In this document: one piece after another, positions 33,507 through 43,111 of the stretch
Position numbering within the stretch: the stretch's first letter is position 1
How the letters are laid out: each line of letters begins with the position of its first letter
Assembly (NCBI GenBank): GCA_002350525.1
Contig: DEFA01000034.1
Location: forward strand, 1 to 64,000
Length of the DNA: 64,000 bases
Origin: Lachnospiraceae bacterium UBA2864
GTDB lineage: Bacteria; Bacillota; Clostridia; Lachnospirales; Lachnospiraceae
Direction: 5' to 3'
Made by a program: the position numbers and the translations under genes
Notes under the pieces: model-generated
What the model saw: the letters and a program-made list of their open reading frames with translations, nothing else
Told to the model about the DNA's origin: nothing
The model's database searches: none

Positions 33507-35529
33507 TTTCTTCCAGTTTTACACCCTTTAACTCTACAATAGGGCGTGCCCTCTCTCTAAGTTCTTCCTTGGATGGTATCTTTCCGATCACGTTTTCGCA
33601 AAGCCAGTCCATCTTTATAATATCGTCTATATCGAGCTCCTGATCAGGTTCACTCCTGAATCTTCCGTCCTGAGAACATATCCCTCCATCAAATGCAACG
33701 AATCTGTTTGTTCTCATCATAACCTTAAGTGTATGAACAAGTCTTGCGGCCTGCATCGGAAGCTTCTTGGATATGATAAGATCAACCACTCCCGAAGAGA
33801 GCCCCCACCAGTAATTGATAGGCTTTCCCTCTGCGTTGGAATCCGCATTTGCCCAGGAGTCATGAAGTATCAGATCTATCAGCTTTTCATACAGAACGCC
33901 CCAGTTATAAACCGGCATTGCCATGTTGACCGGTTCACCGTCGGTCAGCTTATACAGACCGAATCTTCTGGATGCGTTATTCGGCGTGATCATATCCTGA
34001 TCGGATATATAATCCACACCCTCTTCTTCAAGAGATTTATATATATCTTCTATGTTGTGATTTTCCTTGAGCGTCGTCCATTTAAGATAAACCTTGCATT
34101 TCGGATTGACCATGAGCGCACCAAGCGCAAAGGCATTGATATTCGCTACATTTCCGAATATCGGATAATCGGCTACATAACCGACCTTATCGGTCTCCGT
34201 AAGGATACCCGCTATAACACCCGACAGGAACTTAACCTCATACAGTCTCGCATAATAAGTTCTGATATATCTGTGCGAAGTATTCAGCGAGCAGTTGAGT
34301 ATCTTGACATTCTTATGCTTTATGGCGCATTTCAGACTGGCATCTATAAGTCGGGTTGTCGTCGTAAAGATAACCTCCACACCCTGTTTTTCGATGAGCT
34401 CCTCCATGGCATCCATGGCATCCTGCTCGGTCTTTGCATTTGTAATCTTTAGCGTACTTATCCTGTCACCGAAAACCTCTTTGATATGATTTCTTCCCAG
34501 CTCATGTGCATAAAGCCAGTCGGAAGAATCAGGTTCCCTGTCATAGATAAATGCAATCTTAAGCGGCTTGGCGGCCGAATATTGCTGCGGAAGGATATGG
34601 GATATAAGTGATTTTTTTGCTTCCGGCGGATTAAGAGACACTTCGACTTCGAACTGTTCCTCCATAACCAGGAATTCCTGCCACATTTCCTTTATGCCCT
34701 GCTTCATCTGCTCCTGAGATAACTCGGCAACGGCTTCAAATCCCTTTATTCCTATCATTCCGAGAAATGCATCGCCCGTCGTGATATGCCAGAGCTTATC
34801 ACCCTTCTGCACTTTAAATGCACTCTCGAATCTATAGTAAGCCGCCTTAAATTCCAGAGTCTTTTCTTCACTCCAGACCTTTCCGAACTCGGTTCTCATG
34901 ACTGCACCCGAGCCGTCAGCGGAATCCGCATTGCTCGAAGTCACTTCACCCGTACTTATACTCTGTTCATTTCTGTCTACTCCTACCAGCGAGATAAGCT
35001 TTGCAAAGCTTCCTTCGTTGGAAAACCAGATATAATTCACTCCGGTCTTTTTATAGAAATCCATGAACTCATAATAAATCTTTATATCTTTTCTGTCAGA
35101 AAGCTTAGGTATCTTTCTCGTTACAAACGCCGGAATAGAATCCGCATTAAAATACTTAAGTACGCTGACTCTCTTGTTGCCCTCAACCACATAGAAGTAG
35201 TTCATGAATTCATATACTTTGATGGCATCATGAATTCCTTCCGCTATATGTGCATCACAGAGCATGGACCACTTTACTCCAAACTCCGTATTCATATCCA
35301 TGATAGGCATAAAGTTCCTTGCAAATGCATTTGTTCGCGATGCCGTACTGGTTCCTATAACTCTTTCAAGCGGTATATTTACCAGACCTAGATTTGTCTC
35401 TCCTGCAATCTCCTCTTTCTGAATAATATCATCCAGAACAGGAAGATACGGATTCTGCCCTTTCAGCATATCCGCACGTACAGCCTTGTCACCTAATCTT
35501 TTAGCCTTTTCATAATCTGTTATCGACAA
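33484..35529 (-). CDS. cytosolic fusion of ParB-like domain and BMP/periplasmic-binding domain
   Basis: 681 aa if it starts at the TTG at 35529, which has GGGGGTG at good spacing (the frame is open to 35565). Residues about 40-150 resemble a ParB/sulfiredoxin-like fold (IPLERVIGT, FYVVEGNKRVSVLKYF). From about 330 on it resembles BMP-family binding proteins of nucleoside ABC transporters (PLKIAFIYDREPDSSDW, VGYVADYPIFGNVANINAFALGA). It has no signal peptide or lipobox, and no transporter genes adjoin. Therefore I infer a cytoplasmic ligand sensor, possibly DNA- or nucleotide-associated. It lies between moxR and the phosphoesterase. Confidence 0.6.
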   Translation of the reverse strand: MSITDYEKAKRLGDKAVRADMLKGQNPYLPVLDDIIQKEEIAGETNLGLVNIPLERVIGTSTASRTNAFARNFMPIMDMNTEFGVKWSMLCDAHIAEGIHDAIKVYEFMNYFYVVEGNKRVSVLKYFNADSIPAFVTRKIPKLSDRKDIKIYYEFMDFYKKTGVNYIWFSNEGSFAKLISLVGVDRNEQSISTGEVTSSNADSADGSGAVMRTEFGKVWSEEKTLEFKAAYYRFESAFKVQKGDKLWHITTGDAFLGMIGIKGFEAVAELSQEQMKQGIKEMWQEFLVMEEQFEVEVSLNPPEAKKSLISHILPQQYSAAKPLKIAFIYDREPDSSDWLYAHELGRNHIKEVFGDRISTLKITNAKTEQDAMDAMEELIEKQGVEVIFTTTTRLIDASLKCAIKHKNVKILNCSLNTSHRYIRTYYARLYEVKFLSGVIAGILTETDKVGYVADYPIFGNVANINAFALGALMVNPKCKVYLKWTTLKENHNIEDIYKSLEEEGVDYISDQDMITPNNASRRFGLYKLTDGEPVNMAMPVYNWGVLYEKLIDLILHDSWANADSNAEGKPINYWWGLSSGVVDLIISKKLPMQAARLVHTLKVMMRTNRFVAFDGGICSQDGRFRSEPDQELDIDDIIKMDWLCENVIGKIPSKEELRERARPIVELKGVKLEENENTVTG

Positions 35530-35579
35530 TTTTGCACACCCCCAATCGTTACTGTAAAGCAGCAACCCAAAACATAATC

Positions 35580-36512
35580 CTAACTTCTCGGAGCTCTTAC
35601 TGTCTCGAGAAGAATCCTTATAGCCTTATCCATATTGATACCTTCGGCTCTTGAACGCTGTCCGAGTTTAACTCTGTGACCGAGAGTAGTTCTTACTACC
35701 TTCTGTACATCCTCGGCGGTAACGAAATCTCTGTTATCTATTATAGCCATAGCCTTGGCCATCTTTAAGATAGCGATCGTACCTCTCGGACTTGCACCCA
35801 TAGAGAAAAGATTGTTACGTCTTGTCTCTTCAACTATATCTACTATATATTCATATATCTCGTCTCTTATAAAGAGATCGTTACATTCTTTTCTGATTGC
35901 TTTAAGCTCTTCAAGATCCATAGCAGGCGTAACGTGACTTACGGGATTCAGTGCATTTCCCTTTAAGATAGCCACTGCATCCGCATGCTCCGGATATCCC
36001 ATTGACACACATATCATGAATCGGTCAAGCTGTGATTCGGGAAGCATCTGTGTACCGGAAGAACCGTACGGGTTCTCGGTTGCGATAACGGTAAAAGGAT
36101 CCGGAAGCGGTCTTGTTACGCCGTCGACCGTTGCGGTTCCCTCTTCCATTACTTCCAGGAGTGCCGACTGAGTCTTGGGACTGGTACGATTAATCTCATC
36201 CGCAAGGAAAAGATTACAGAATACCGCTCCCGCCCTATACTCGAATTCTTTTGTGGCACTGTTATACATTGAAAATCCCAGAATATCACTCGGAAGAACG
36301 TCCGGTGTAAACTGAGTTCTCTTATAATCCAGCGACAGCGCTCTTGCGAAGGTCATCGCAAGAGTTGTCTTGCCGACGCCGGGAATATCTTCCATAAGGA
36401 CATGTCCGCCTGCGATGATTGCAGCCAGAACTTCCTCAACTACATGTTCCTTACCCTTGATTACACTATTAACTGCATTTTGTACCGCAGTCAGTTTTTG
36501 AATATCACCCAT
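35580..36512 (-). CDS. MoxR-family AAA+ ATPase
   Basis: 310-aa chaperone-like ATPase. Walker A MEDIPGVGKTTLA, Walker B LFLADEINRTSPKTQ, sensor 1 VIATENPYGSSGTQ and arginine-finger region QLDRFM; C-terminal AAA lid with SPRGTIAILKMAKA. MoxR genes usually precede DUF58 and vWA or transglutaminase genes; here the next genes are the ParB-like/BMP fusion and a phosphoesterase, and the gene upstream is malic enzyme. Confidence 0.9.
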   Translation of the reverse strand: MGDIQKLTAVQNAVNSVIKGKEHVVEEVLAAIIAGGHVLMEDIPGVGKTTLAMTFARALSLDYKRTQFTPDVLPSDILGFSMYNSATKEFEYRAGAVFCNLFLADEINRTSPKTQSALLEVMEEGTATVDGVTRPLPDPFTVIATENPYGSSGTQMLPESQLDRFMICVSMGYPEHADAVAILKGNALNPVSHVTPAMDLEELKAIRKECNDLFIRDEIYEYIVDIVEETRRNNLFSMGASPRGTIAILKMAKAMAIIDNRDFVTAEDVQKVVRTTLGHRVKLGQRSRAEGINMDKAIRILLETVRAPRS

Positions 36513-36555
36513 AGTAACTCCTAATATAATATGATAATCAATTCCCTACTCTCTT

Positions 36556-37728
36556 TTATCTTCTTGATATACCCGATTTAACAGCCTCATCTGCAACAGC
36601 CTTAGCTACAGCAGGTGCAACCTTCTCGTTAAACGGATCCGGAATTATATAATCTTCTCTAAGCTCATCATCGGCTACTATCGATGCGATGGCCTTAGCA
36701 GCTGCAACCTTCATAGGCTCTGTGATAGCTGTAGCTCTTGCATCGAGTGCACCTCTGAAGATACCCGGGAATACAAGAACATTGTTGATCTGGTTAGGGA
36801 AATCCGAACGTCCCGTTGCAATGATTCTTGCTCCACCTTCCTTTGCCTCATCCGGCATGATTTCAGGAGTAGGGTTTGCCATAGCGAAAATGATAGGATC
36901 CTTTGCCATGGTACGTACCATATCTGCGGTAACAAGTCCCGGTGCGGATACACCTATGAATACATCCTTACCCTTAATTACGTCTGCCAGGCTTCCGGAC
37001 TCCTTATCCTTATTTGTAACTGCAGCGATTTCCTGCTTTGCGCTGTTAAGACGCGGATCACCGTCAACAAGTGCGCCCTTGCTGTCCACAAGCACTACAT
37101 TTCCGACACCAAAACGCTGAAGAAGCTTGCAGATTGAAATTCCGGCAGAACCTGCGCCACTGATAACAACACTTATATCTTCCCATTTTTTTCCGACGAT
37201 TTTAAGAGCGTTGGTAAGACCTGCCGTACATACGATTGCTGTTCCGTGCTGATCATCATGGAAAACAGGGATATCAAGTTCCTTCTTAAGTCTGTCTTCT
37301 ATCTCAAAACATCTCGGAGCTGAGATATCCTCTAAGTTGATACCACCGAAAGAAGGTGCTATACGCTTAACTGTCTCAACTATTTCATCTACATCCTTTG
37401 TATCAAGGCAGATAGGAAATGCATCAACATTTCCGAATTTCTTGAAAAGGACTGACTTACCTTCCATTACAGGAATAGCTGCAAGAGGTCCGATATCTCC
37501 GAGTCCGAGAACGGCAGTTCCGTCCGATACTACAGCTACCGTGTTCTGCTTTAATGTATACTTATAAGCATCCTCAGGATTTTCATGTATCTTTCTGCAT
37601 GGTTCCGCAACACCCGGAGTATATGCTGTTGAAAGATCATCCTTTGTCTCAAGCGGGCACTTAAGAGCAACCTCAAGTTTTCCCTCACACTCCTCATGAA
37701 GCTTCAAACTCATCTCATTGTAATCCAT
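36556..37728 (-). CDS. NAD(P)-dependent malic enzyme
   Basis: Decarboxylates malate to pyruvate. 390 aa, the short bacterial form without phosphotransacetylase domain. Recognisable parts are AYTPGVAEPCRKI, GLGDIGPLAAIPVMEGK, INLEDISAPRCFEIE, VFHDDQHGTAIV and the Rossmann loop ISGAGSAGISICK. Start has GAGGAAAA. It precedes moxR by 43 nt. Confidence 0.95.
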   Translation of the reverse strand: MDYNEMSLKLHEECEGKLEVALKCPLETKDDLSTAYTPGVAEPCRKIHENPEDAYKYTLKQNTVAVVSDGTAVLGLGDIGPLAAIPVMEGKSVLFKKFGNVDAFPICLDTKDVDEIVETVKRIAPSFGGINLEDISAPRCFEIEDRLKKELDIPVFHDDQHGTAIVCTAGLTNALKIVGKKWEDISVVISGAGSAGISICKLLQRFGVGNVVLVDSKGALVDGDPRLNSAKQEIAAVTNKDKESGSLADVIKGKDVFIGVSAPGLVTADMVRTMAKDPIIFAMANPTPEIMPDEAKEGGARIIATGRSDFPNQINNVLVFPGIFRGALDARATAITEPMKVAAAKAIASIVADDELREDYIIPDPFNEKVAPAVAKAVADEAVKSGISRR

Positions 37729-37793
37729 AATAATTTTTCCTCTCTTGATATATATAAATTTATTAACTTTATTACGGGCAGTAGTTTACCACC

Positions 37794-38636
37794 TCAAAAG
37801 TCAAATGTCATCTGTTCGCCGGCCTGTTTGTTCTCATATCTTCTCTTCCAGTCAAGAATCTCCGGCGGGCTCCACATGGCGCCTATTGTTGTCGCGGTTT
37901 TTCTGACCGCATCTATCAGCTCAATTTCAGTATCTATGATTATATTCTTGGACCTTCCGTGAGCATCAAGATACTTATTATATTCTTCCGGAAAGCGTTT
38001 CTGGTATTGCAGATAGAAGTAATCCATCTGTTTTTTTACCAATGGAACACTGGCACCGCCAAGGTCTATTGCCGTCGGTCTATAGTCCTTAAGCACGCCC
38101 AGCATACTCTTAACTACGACCGGATCGTCATTAACAAAAGGAACGATCGGATATATGTTTATGATAAACGGAATCTCCGCTTTATGCAGTTCTTCCATCA
38201 GAAGCAGTCTCTCGCTCAGACTTCCGCCGTCTATGGCTCTCATCTTATCCACCTCTATGGACGGAATAGGAATCTCTACCACGGCTTTTGTCTTCTTATC
38301 AATATCCTTGATCATGTCGATATCTCTTAAAAGAAGACTTCTTCTTGTCGTTATCACCACACCGAAATCAAAATAATTGATCCACTTGAGACACTTTCTC
38401 ATGAGGCCGTATTCCTTCTCCAGATCGTTATAAGGATCTCCCATGTTTCCGACAAGGATCATACCCTTACTCTTACGTTTCTTAAGAGTCCCGCTGAGAA
38501 GCTCATCAGCTTCCGGTTTCACACCTATATCGGTAATTTCCGGTTCCATGCTGATGATATTATTCTCTGTACGGCCTCTGTAGATATTAAGACCGTTCTG
38601 TGGTGTAACAATAGTTTTCGTATCGATAATAAACAT
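37794..38636 (-). CDS. SPL-like radical SAM family protein that lacks the Fe-S cysteines
   Basis: 280 aa. Family features are clear: IVTPQNGLNIYRG near the N-terminus, LVGNMGDPYNDLEKEYGLMRKCL, TTRRSLLLRDIDMI and FIINIYPIVPFVNDD, all matching SplB-related radical SAM proteins. Where these have G-C-x3-C-x2-C, this one has G-R-x3-N-x2-S (residues 22, 26, 29), so it cannot bind the [4Fe-4S] cluster in the normal way. The frame is open to 38657, where an ATG overlaps the stop of the SMC-like gene (TGATG); 38636 has GGGG in front. Likely a non-radical derivative working with the SMC-like operon (inference). Confidence 0.7.
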   Translation of the reverse strand: MFIIDTKTIVTPQNGLNIYRGRTENNIISMEPEITDIGVKPEADELLSGTLKKRKSKGMILVGNMGDPYNDLEKEYGLMRKCLKWINYFDFGVVITTRRSLLLRDIDMIKDIDKKTKAVVEIPIPSIEVDKMRAIDGGSLSERLLLMEELHKAEIPFIINIYPIVPFVNDDPVVVKSMLGVLKDYRPTAIDLGGASVPLVKKQMDYFYLQYQKRFPEEYNKYLDAHGRSKNIIIDTEIELIDAVRKTATTIGAMWSPPEILDWKRRYENKQAGEQMTFDF

Positions 38637-38656
38637 ATAACCCCTGCCTTCCCCCA

Positions 38657-41600
38657 TCAGATAAAGTTAAATGTCTGTTGCTGATAATCAAACTCCGTAT
38701 ATTCCAGTTCTTCTGCGGATGTCTTACTCGTGAAGTTGACAACCACCGTAGTCTGTCTGTTTCCTGTCTTCTGCTGCCCCAGAATATAATTAACATCAAA
38801 TCGTCCCGTGATCTCAGGTGTTGCGCCACGAGTCGGAACAACAAGCTGCACCGCATTTTCCTGAAGCAGTTTGAATATAGGTTCCCATATGTAGATATCC
38901 TTGGCTGCACCGAAAGGATTATCTATAAAGAGTGTCTTGGTCCTCTTCTGCCCGTCCCCGGCAGAATACATACCCGATATATAATTGATGACCGATATAA
39001 GGAACTGTATGTAAATACCCTGTGACTGTCCCGTACTTCCTACAGCCTCTTCATACTTAAGATATCTGCTCTGTTCCTTGATACGTTCACGTTTATAAAG
39101 TAACAGCTTGATTCTGTTCATGTCGGTAACTATAACCGAGAACAGCTTCTTCATAGAGAGGCTCTGATTCAGGAACTTCTGTCTCTCGCTTTCGGTCGGT
39201 TTCTTATCAAGATCCGAAACTATACGGTCGATATATTCCGACATCCTGTCCTTCATGAATTCAGGCTTTACATACGGTATGGATAACCGGATCATCTCTA
39301 TCCTCTCATCGTCAAGCGTTATTTCCGACAGGTGCGATATCTTACCGAGCTCGGTCTTAACATCGAGACACCTCTCTATACACTGATCGATAAAGTTCTC
39401 TCTGAGTCGTTCCATTCCCTGAAGGCTTGTTTCTATTCTTTCTTTTTCAAGATTTATAAGCGATGCTTCCGCCTCAAGTCTCTCATACAGGCCTTCTGCT
39501 TCGCTCCTTGAATCGGGAAGTTCCACATCTTCTCTTATGGAAAGTGCAAGTTCCGCTGCACCGACCTCATTCAGCGAATCTATGACCATCATCTTGACTT
39601 TCAAAGTATCGCTTCTTGTCTTATCGATATTTTTTCCGATTCTGTCATACTCAAGGATCAGATCATCAAAGTATGCTCTTAGGTCCGTATCCTTTGAAAT
39701 TACCTTTGCATCGGATACATTAAGGCCTTCTTTCTCAACTATTCTTCCGCAATAGCGAAGCAGTTCTTCACTTCCGCTGATCCTGGTCTTGAATGATCTA
39801 AGCTGCTTTTCGATATCCTGCATACTTGTTTCCGTTTCCGCAAGACTGACATTTCGGGCCGCAATCTCTTCTTCGTAATTAAGATTATCCGGAAGTTCAA
39901 GATCCTCCCCATAGGCATCTCTCATATTCTTCTCGGCATATTCCAGTTTTCCGACCAGTCGCTCATACTCCGTACCCGCACTTAGGGCGCGTTCCGAAAG
40001 ATTTTTTCTTTCATCCTCCGCAAGAGAAAGTTCGCGGACCAATCTGTCCATCTCTGCTTCGGGAGTCCTGAACAGTTCTCCCGTCTCATACTGAGCAGTA
40101 AGACTGTTAAGCGTTATCCCCTTACGTGTTATGGACTCTTCTATTCTCTTCATACTGTCAGTAAGAGTATCACGGAGCAGTTTCTCTTTCTCAAGAGTAA
40201 ATATATCTCCCTCTCCCTTTGAAGCTTCTCTCTCAAAAAGAGATATAAGCTCCGAAAGAGACATATTAAGATCCGGTCTTACCGTATCACTATAATGGAT
40301 CGAATATCTCTTATCCCAGTTAAACTCAAGCTCGTGACGAGTCTCCTTAACCTCGGCTGCCACGGCCTCGGTATCGGATATATCATTTCCGAGTCTTCTC
40401 TGCTTCATATCATAATCGGAAAGTGCTCTCTGATTACGTTCCTTCGTACTCTTAAGTTCGGCACTTTCTTTGGTAAGTCTCTTCTGCTCTTCGGTCAGCT
40501 CAGCCATCCTGCCGAGTATCTCGATATCTTTATCAAGTGTTTTTATATCTTCGGCGGTCTCTTCAAGAATTCCTCTTTCGGCATCCGCTTCATCGCTGAG
40601 TTTTCTCAGCTTTGTATCGAGTTCGGCCGCCTCATCCTCAGTCTTAAGCAGCTGTCTTCCATTATTCTTGATATTATCAAGCAGGCAGTCATAACCTTTT
40701 CCTATATATATCTCCGTAAATGCAAGGTCTTCCTGTTTTGTAACAAGCATATCCCTTACTGCTTTTTCTTCTTCACGGAAGAGTCTAAGCTGTTCCGTCT
40801 CGTAGCTCTTAAGTTTTGTTAATACATCTTCATCCGAGAAATAATTCTCCGGACGTCTTACGGCATATATATCCTCCCCTATGATATTATGTGCCGTTTC
40901 AAGATGTTCCTTATCATAGAGCATGATTTCATCCGCGGTTTCTATCTCGGTAAGCCCCGGATCATCTGTTATGCTGCTGAGATTTTCCACAACAATTCCA
41001 TACGGAAGCGACGGGTTAACCTGAAGCAGCTTTCTTCTTTTCTCTTCAGGCTGAAGACTGATATAATCGGAACCCGATATGACCGAAAGATTATGTCTGG
41101 TAATTATATAGTCTTTAACTTTCTCTACGCTTTCCGAACGCTTAAGCACCACTCCCAGTTCAATATCCGCAAGCCTTTTTTCGGATGCTTCAACCGCTTT
41201 GGCCGTTTCATGAACTCTTATATAATCATTCATGATAGCAGCCTGTATCTTTTCAGCAAGCTTTCCGGTACTTTCCTTATCTTCCGATACATCTCCTGTG
41301 ATGCCGTATATATCCGCAAGGCTCTTAAGTCTTTCTGACTCGGCCTTCTGTTCAGCAAGGCTGTTCTTATACTGCTCTCCCTGTTCTTTAAGAACTGCGG
41401 CTTCCTGTTCAAGAGAAGCTTTCTCTTTTTTTACAGCTTCTATCTCTGATAGTAGCACTTCCAGTTTTTTACGCGAAGCCTCTTCCGTCTCTTCTGCCTT
41501 TTTTCTGTTCCTCTCAGCCTGTGCCAGAAGTTCTGCCGGAGGAAGAAGACGTCTGTCGGTAAGTTCTTCCGAAAGGGCACGTGTTTTTTCGATACTCTTT

Positions 41601-43099
41601 TCATAAAGAGTTTCTGCTTCGCATATTCTGCTTTCCGTTACGGCTGTTTCCTGAATTGCTGTAGTATAGAGTTTCTGTACAGACTGTAGTTCAGCGGAAA
41701 GCTTTTCCTTCTTTCTCTTAAGTTCCTCTTCTTTCTCCGATAATTCGGACAGCTTCTCTTCCATCCTGAGTCTGATATTATATACGATACATCCTATATC
41801 GAGCTTTTTATTGGAAGCCGTATTATCCTTTTTCTCTGCTTCAAGAGATATAAGCTTTTCTCTTGCAGCTATATAGTCAAGAAATTCTCCCGCTGCATAA
41901 CGCAGGTTCTGTTCTCTTCTTTTTTCTTCTATGGTTCCGTCAAGCTTTGCCAGTTCACCCCGAAGTTCTTCGGCCTTCCTTCCGGCACGGTCTTTTTCTT
42001 CTCTCGCAACACCGAGCTTTAACTGTTCGGTCTCATGACGGATCCTGTCTTTTTCTTTTTGCAGTTTCTCACGTTCCTTCTCAAGTCCCGCAAGTTCCTC
42101 ATCCGCAGTCTGCTTTTCCTGCTCTATGGTCCTGTATATATCAGCAAAGCCCGCAGCACATTTTTCTTTTTCTCTGAGAAGTCCGGCATATCCCTCGATG
42201 CGGTCACTTAGAAGTTCGATAAGCTCTTTCTCATGATCATAATCGGCTATCCTCTTCTTCTTTTCCGCAAGAGTTTTAAGTTCTTCCTGAATAGTCATAA
42301 GAAGGCCGGCTGTGTTTCCGACTCCTCCCTCAGCGGAGGTTTTAACAGCATAAGCCTTTTCTATAATCTCCTCGATAAGAAGATCTTCTATAATCTTTCT
42401 GGTAGTTCTGAAGTTTGTTTCAAAATAGGTTCTGACATGTCCCTCTGTACGGTTTATTCCTCTTATCAGTTCCCACTGACTCTCATAGATTCCGTACTCT
42501 GCTATAAATCTCTGGTACTCTCCCTTACGGTCAAATACTTTTACGATTATATTCTTATCCGTTCTCGCAAGATCCAGAAGATAATTCCTTAGTCCCTTAT
42601 AAGATATTCTCTCTTCGCCCTTCACCAGAGGAAGATTGACTATGTCATTCTTATTATAATCCCTGTAGAAGATACAGTAATTAAAATACTCTATTTCCGC
42701 TGTGGTTTTATCTTCATCTGTTCCCGCATCCGGAACATCTATTCCTTCTATTGTCTGCTGCTCACTGCTTCCGCCGCCGGCTTTTTTTGCAGCGAATCCG
42801 GTGGTCATATATCTCATGCCCTCTGTAACATCACAATCATCGAGTTTCCACTCCACAAGTGAATGAATGCAGGTATTCTCATTTCCTCTGAAAAGCTTCT
42901 CTATCGGCTGCTTATCATCCAGGGTTGAATTCGGGATCACACACTGCATAAGAAGAAGCATGAGAACAGACTTACCGCCTCCGTTGGCAAGATCGTAAAG
43001 AGTGTTCCGGCCATACATTTTCATAATGAAATCATCATAGCTTTGTGTACCGAAATTGTACTTAACGTTATTAACTCTTATCCTGTTTATATTAGGCAT
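38657..43099 (-). CDS. SMC/MukB-like ATPase, JetC-type
   Basis: 1480-aa ATPase with split head and very long coiled coil. N-terminal Walker A ANGGGKS (38-44); Lys/Glu-rich coiled coil from about 270 to 1330 with a globular, hinge-like part around 640-760; C-terminal signature-like GSTGQSQG (about 1354) and Walker B LFIDNPFGAA (about 1391), where Asn stands at the usual catalytic Glu. It follows small genes encoding kleisin/MukF-like and MukE-like partners by 12 nt, the arrangement of Wadjet (JetABC) and MksBEF condensins. Such complexes extrude DNA loops; in Wadjet they trigger JetD to cut plasmids. No JetD is present here. Confidence 0.75.
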   Translation of the reverse strand: MPNINRIRVNNVKYNFGTQSYDDFIMKMYGRNTLYDLANGGGKSVLMLLLMQCVIPNSTLDDKQPIEKLFRGNENTCIHSLVEWKLDDCDVTEGMRYMTTGFAAKKAGGGSSEQQTIEGIDVPDAGTDEDKTTAEIEYFNYCIFYRDYNKNDIVNLPLVKGEERISYKGLRNYLLDLARTDKNIIVKVFDRKGEYQRFIAEYGIYESQWELIRGINRTEGHVRTYFETNFRTTRKIIEDLLIEEIIEKAYAVKTSAEGGVGNTAGLLMTIQEELKTLAEKKKRIADYDHEKELIELLSDRIEGYAGLLREKEKCAAGFADIYRTIEQEKQTADEELAGLEKEREKLQKEKDRIRHETEQLKLGVAREEKDRAGRKAEELRGELAKLDGTIEEKRREQNLRYAAGEFLDYIAAREKLISLEAEKKDNTASNKKLDIGCIVYNIRLRMEEKLSELSEKEEELKRKKEKLSAELQSVQKLYTTAIQETAVTESRICEAETLYEKSIEKTRALSEELTDRRLLPPAELLAQAERNRKKAEETEEASRKKLEVLLSEIEAVKKEKASLEQEAAVLKEQGEQYKNSLAEQKAESERLKSLADIYGITGDVSEDKESTGKLAEKIQAAIMNDYIRVHETAKAVEASEKRLADIELGVVLKRSESVEKVKDYIITRHNLSVISGSDYISLQPEEKRRKLLQVNPSLPYGIVVENLSSITDDPGLTEIETADEIMLYDKEHLETAHNIIGEDIYAVRRPENYFSDEDVLTKLKSYETEQLRLFREEEKAVRDMLVTKQEDLAFTEIYIGKGYDCLLDNIKNNGRQLLKTEDEAAELDTKLRKLSDEADAERGILEETAEDIKTLDKDIEILGRMAELTEEQKRLTKESAELKSTKERNQRALSDYDMKQRRLGNDISDTEAVAAEVKETRHELEFNWDKRYSIHYSDTVRPDLNMSLSELISLFEREASKGEGDIFTLEKEKLLRDTLTDSMKRIEESITRKGITLNSLTAQYETGELFRTPEAEMDRLVRELSLAEDERKNLSERALSAGTEYERLVGKLEYAEKNMRDAYGEDLELPDNLNYEEEIAARNVSLAETETSMQDIEKQLRSFKTRISGSEELLRYCGRIVEKEGLNVSDAKVISKDTDLRAYFDDLILEYDRIGKNIDKTRSDTLKVKMMVIDSLNEVGAAELALSIREDVELPDSRSEAEGLYERLEAEASLINLEKERIETSLQGMERLRENFIDQCIERCLDVKTELGKISHLSEITLDDERIEMIRLSIPYVKPEFMKDRMSEYIDRIVSDLDKKPTESERQKFLNQSLSMKKLFSVIVTDMNRIKLLLYKRERIKEQSRYLKYEEAVGSTGQSQGIYIQFLISVINYISGMYSAGDGQKRTKTLFIDNPFGAAKDIYIWEPIFKLLQENAVQLVVPTRGATPEITGRFDVNYILGQQKTGNRQTTVVVNFTSKTSAEELEYTEFDYQQQTFNFI

Positions 43100-43111
43100 T
43101 ACCTGATCCTC

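Noticed and set aside
33484..35529. Nucleoside ABC transporter binding protein
   Set aside because: No export signal, no lipobox, extra N-terminal ParB-like domain and no permease or ATPase genes nearby.
37794..38636. Assignment of the gene after the SMC-like protein as JetD
   Set aside because: Its sequence fits SPL-like radical SAM proteins along the whole length and shows no TOPRIM motif.
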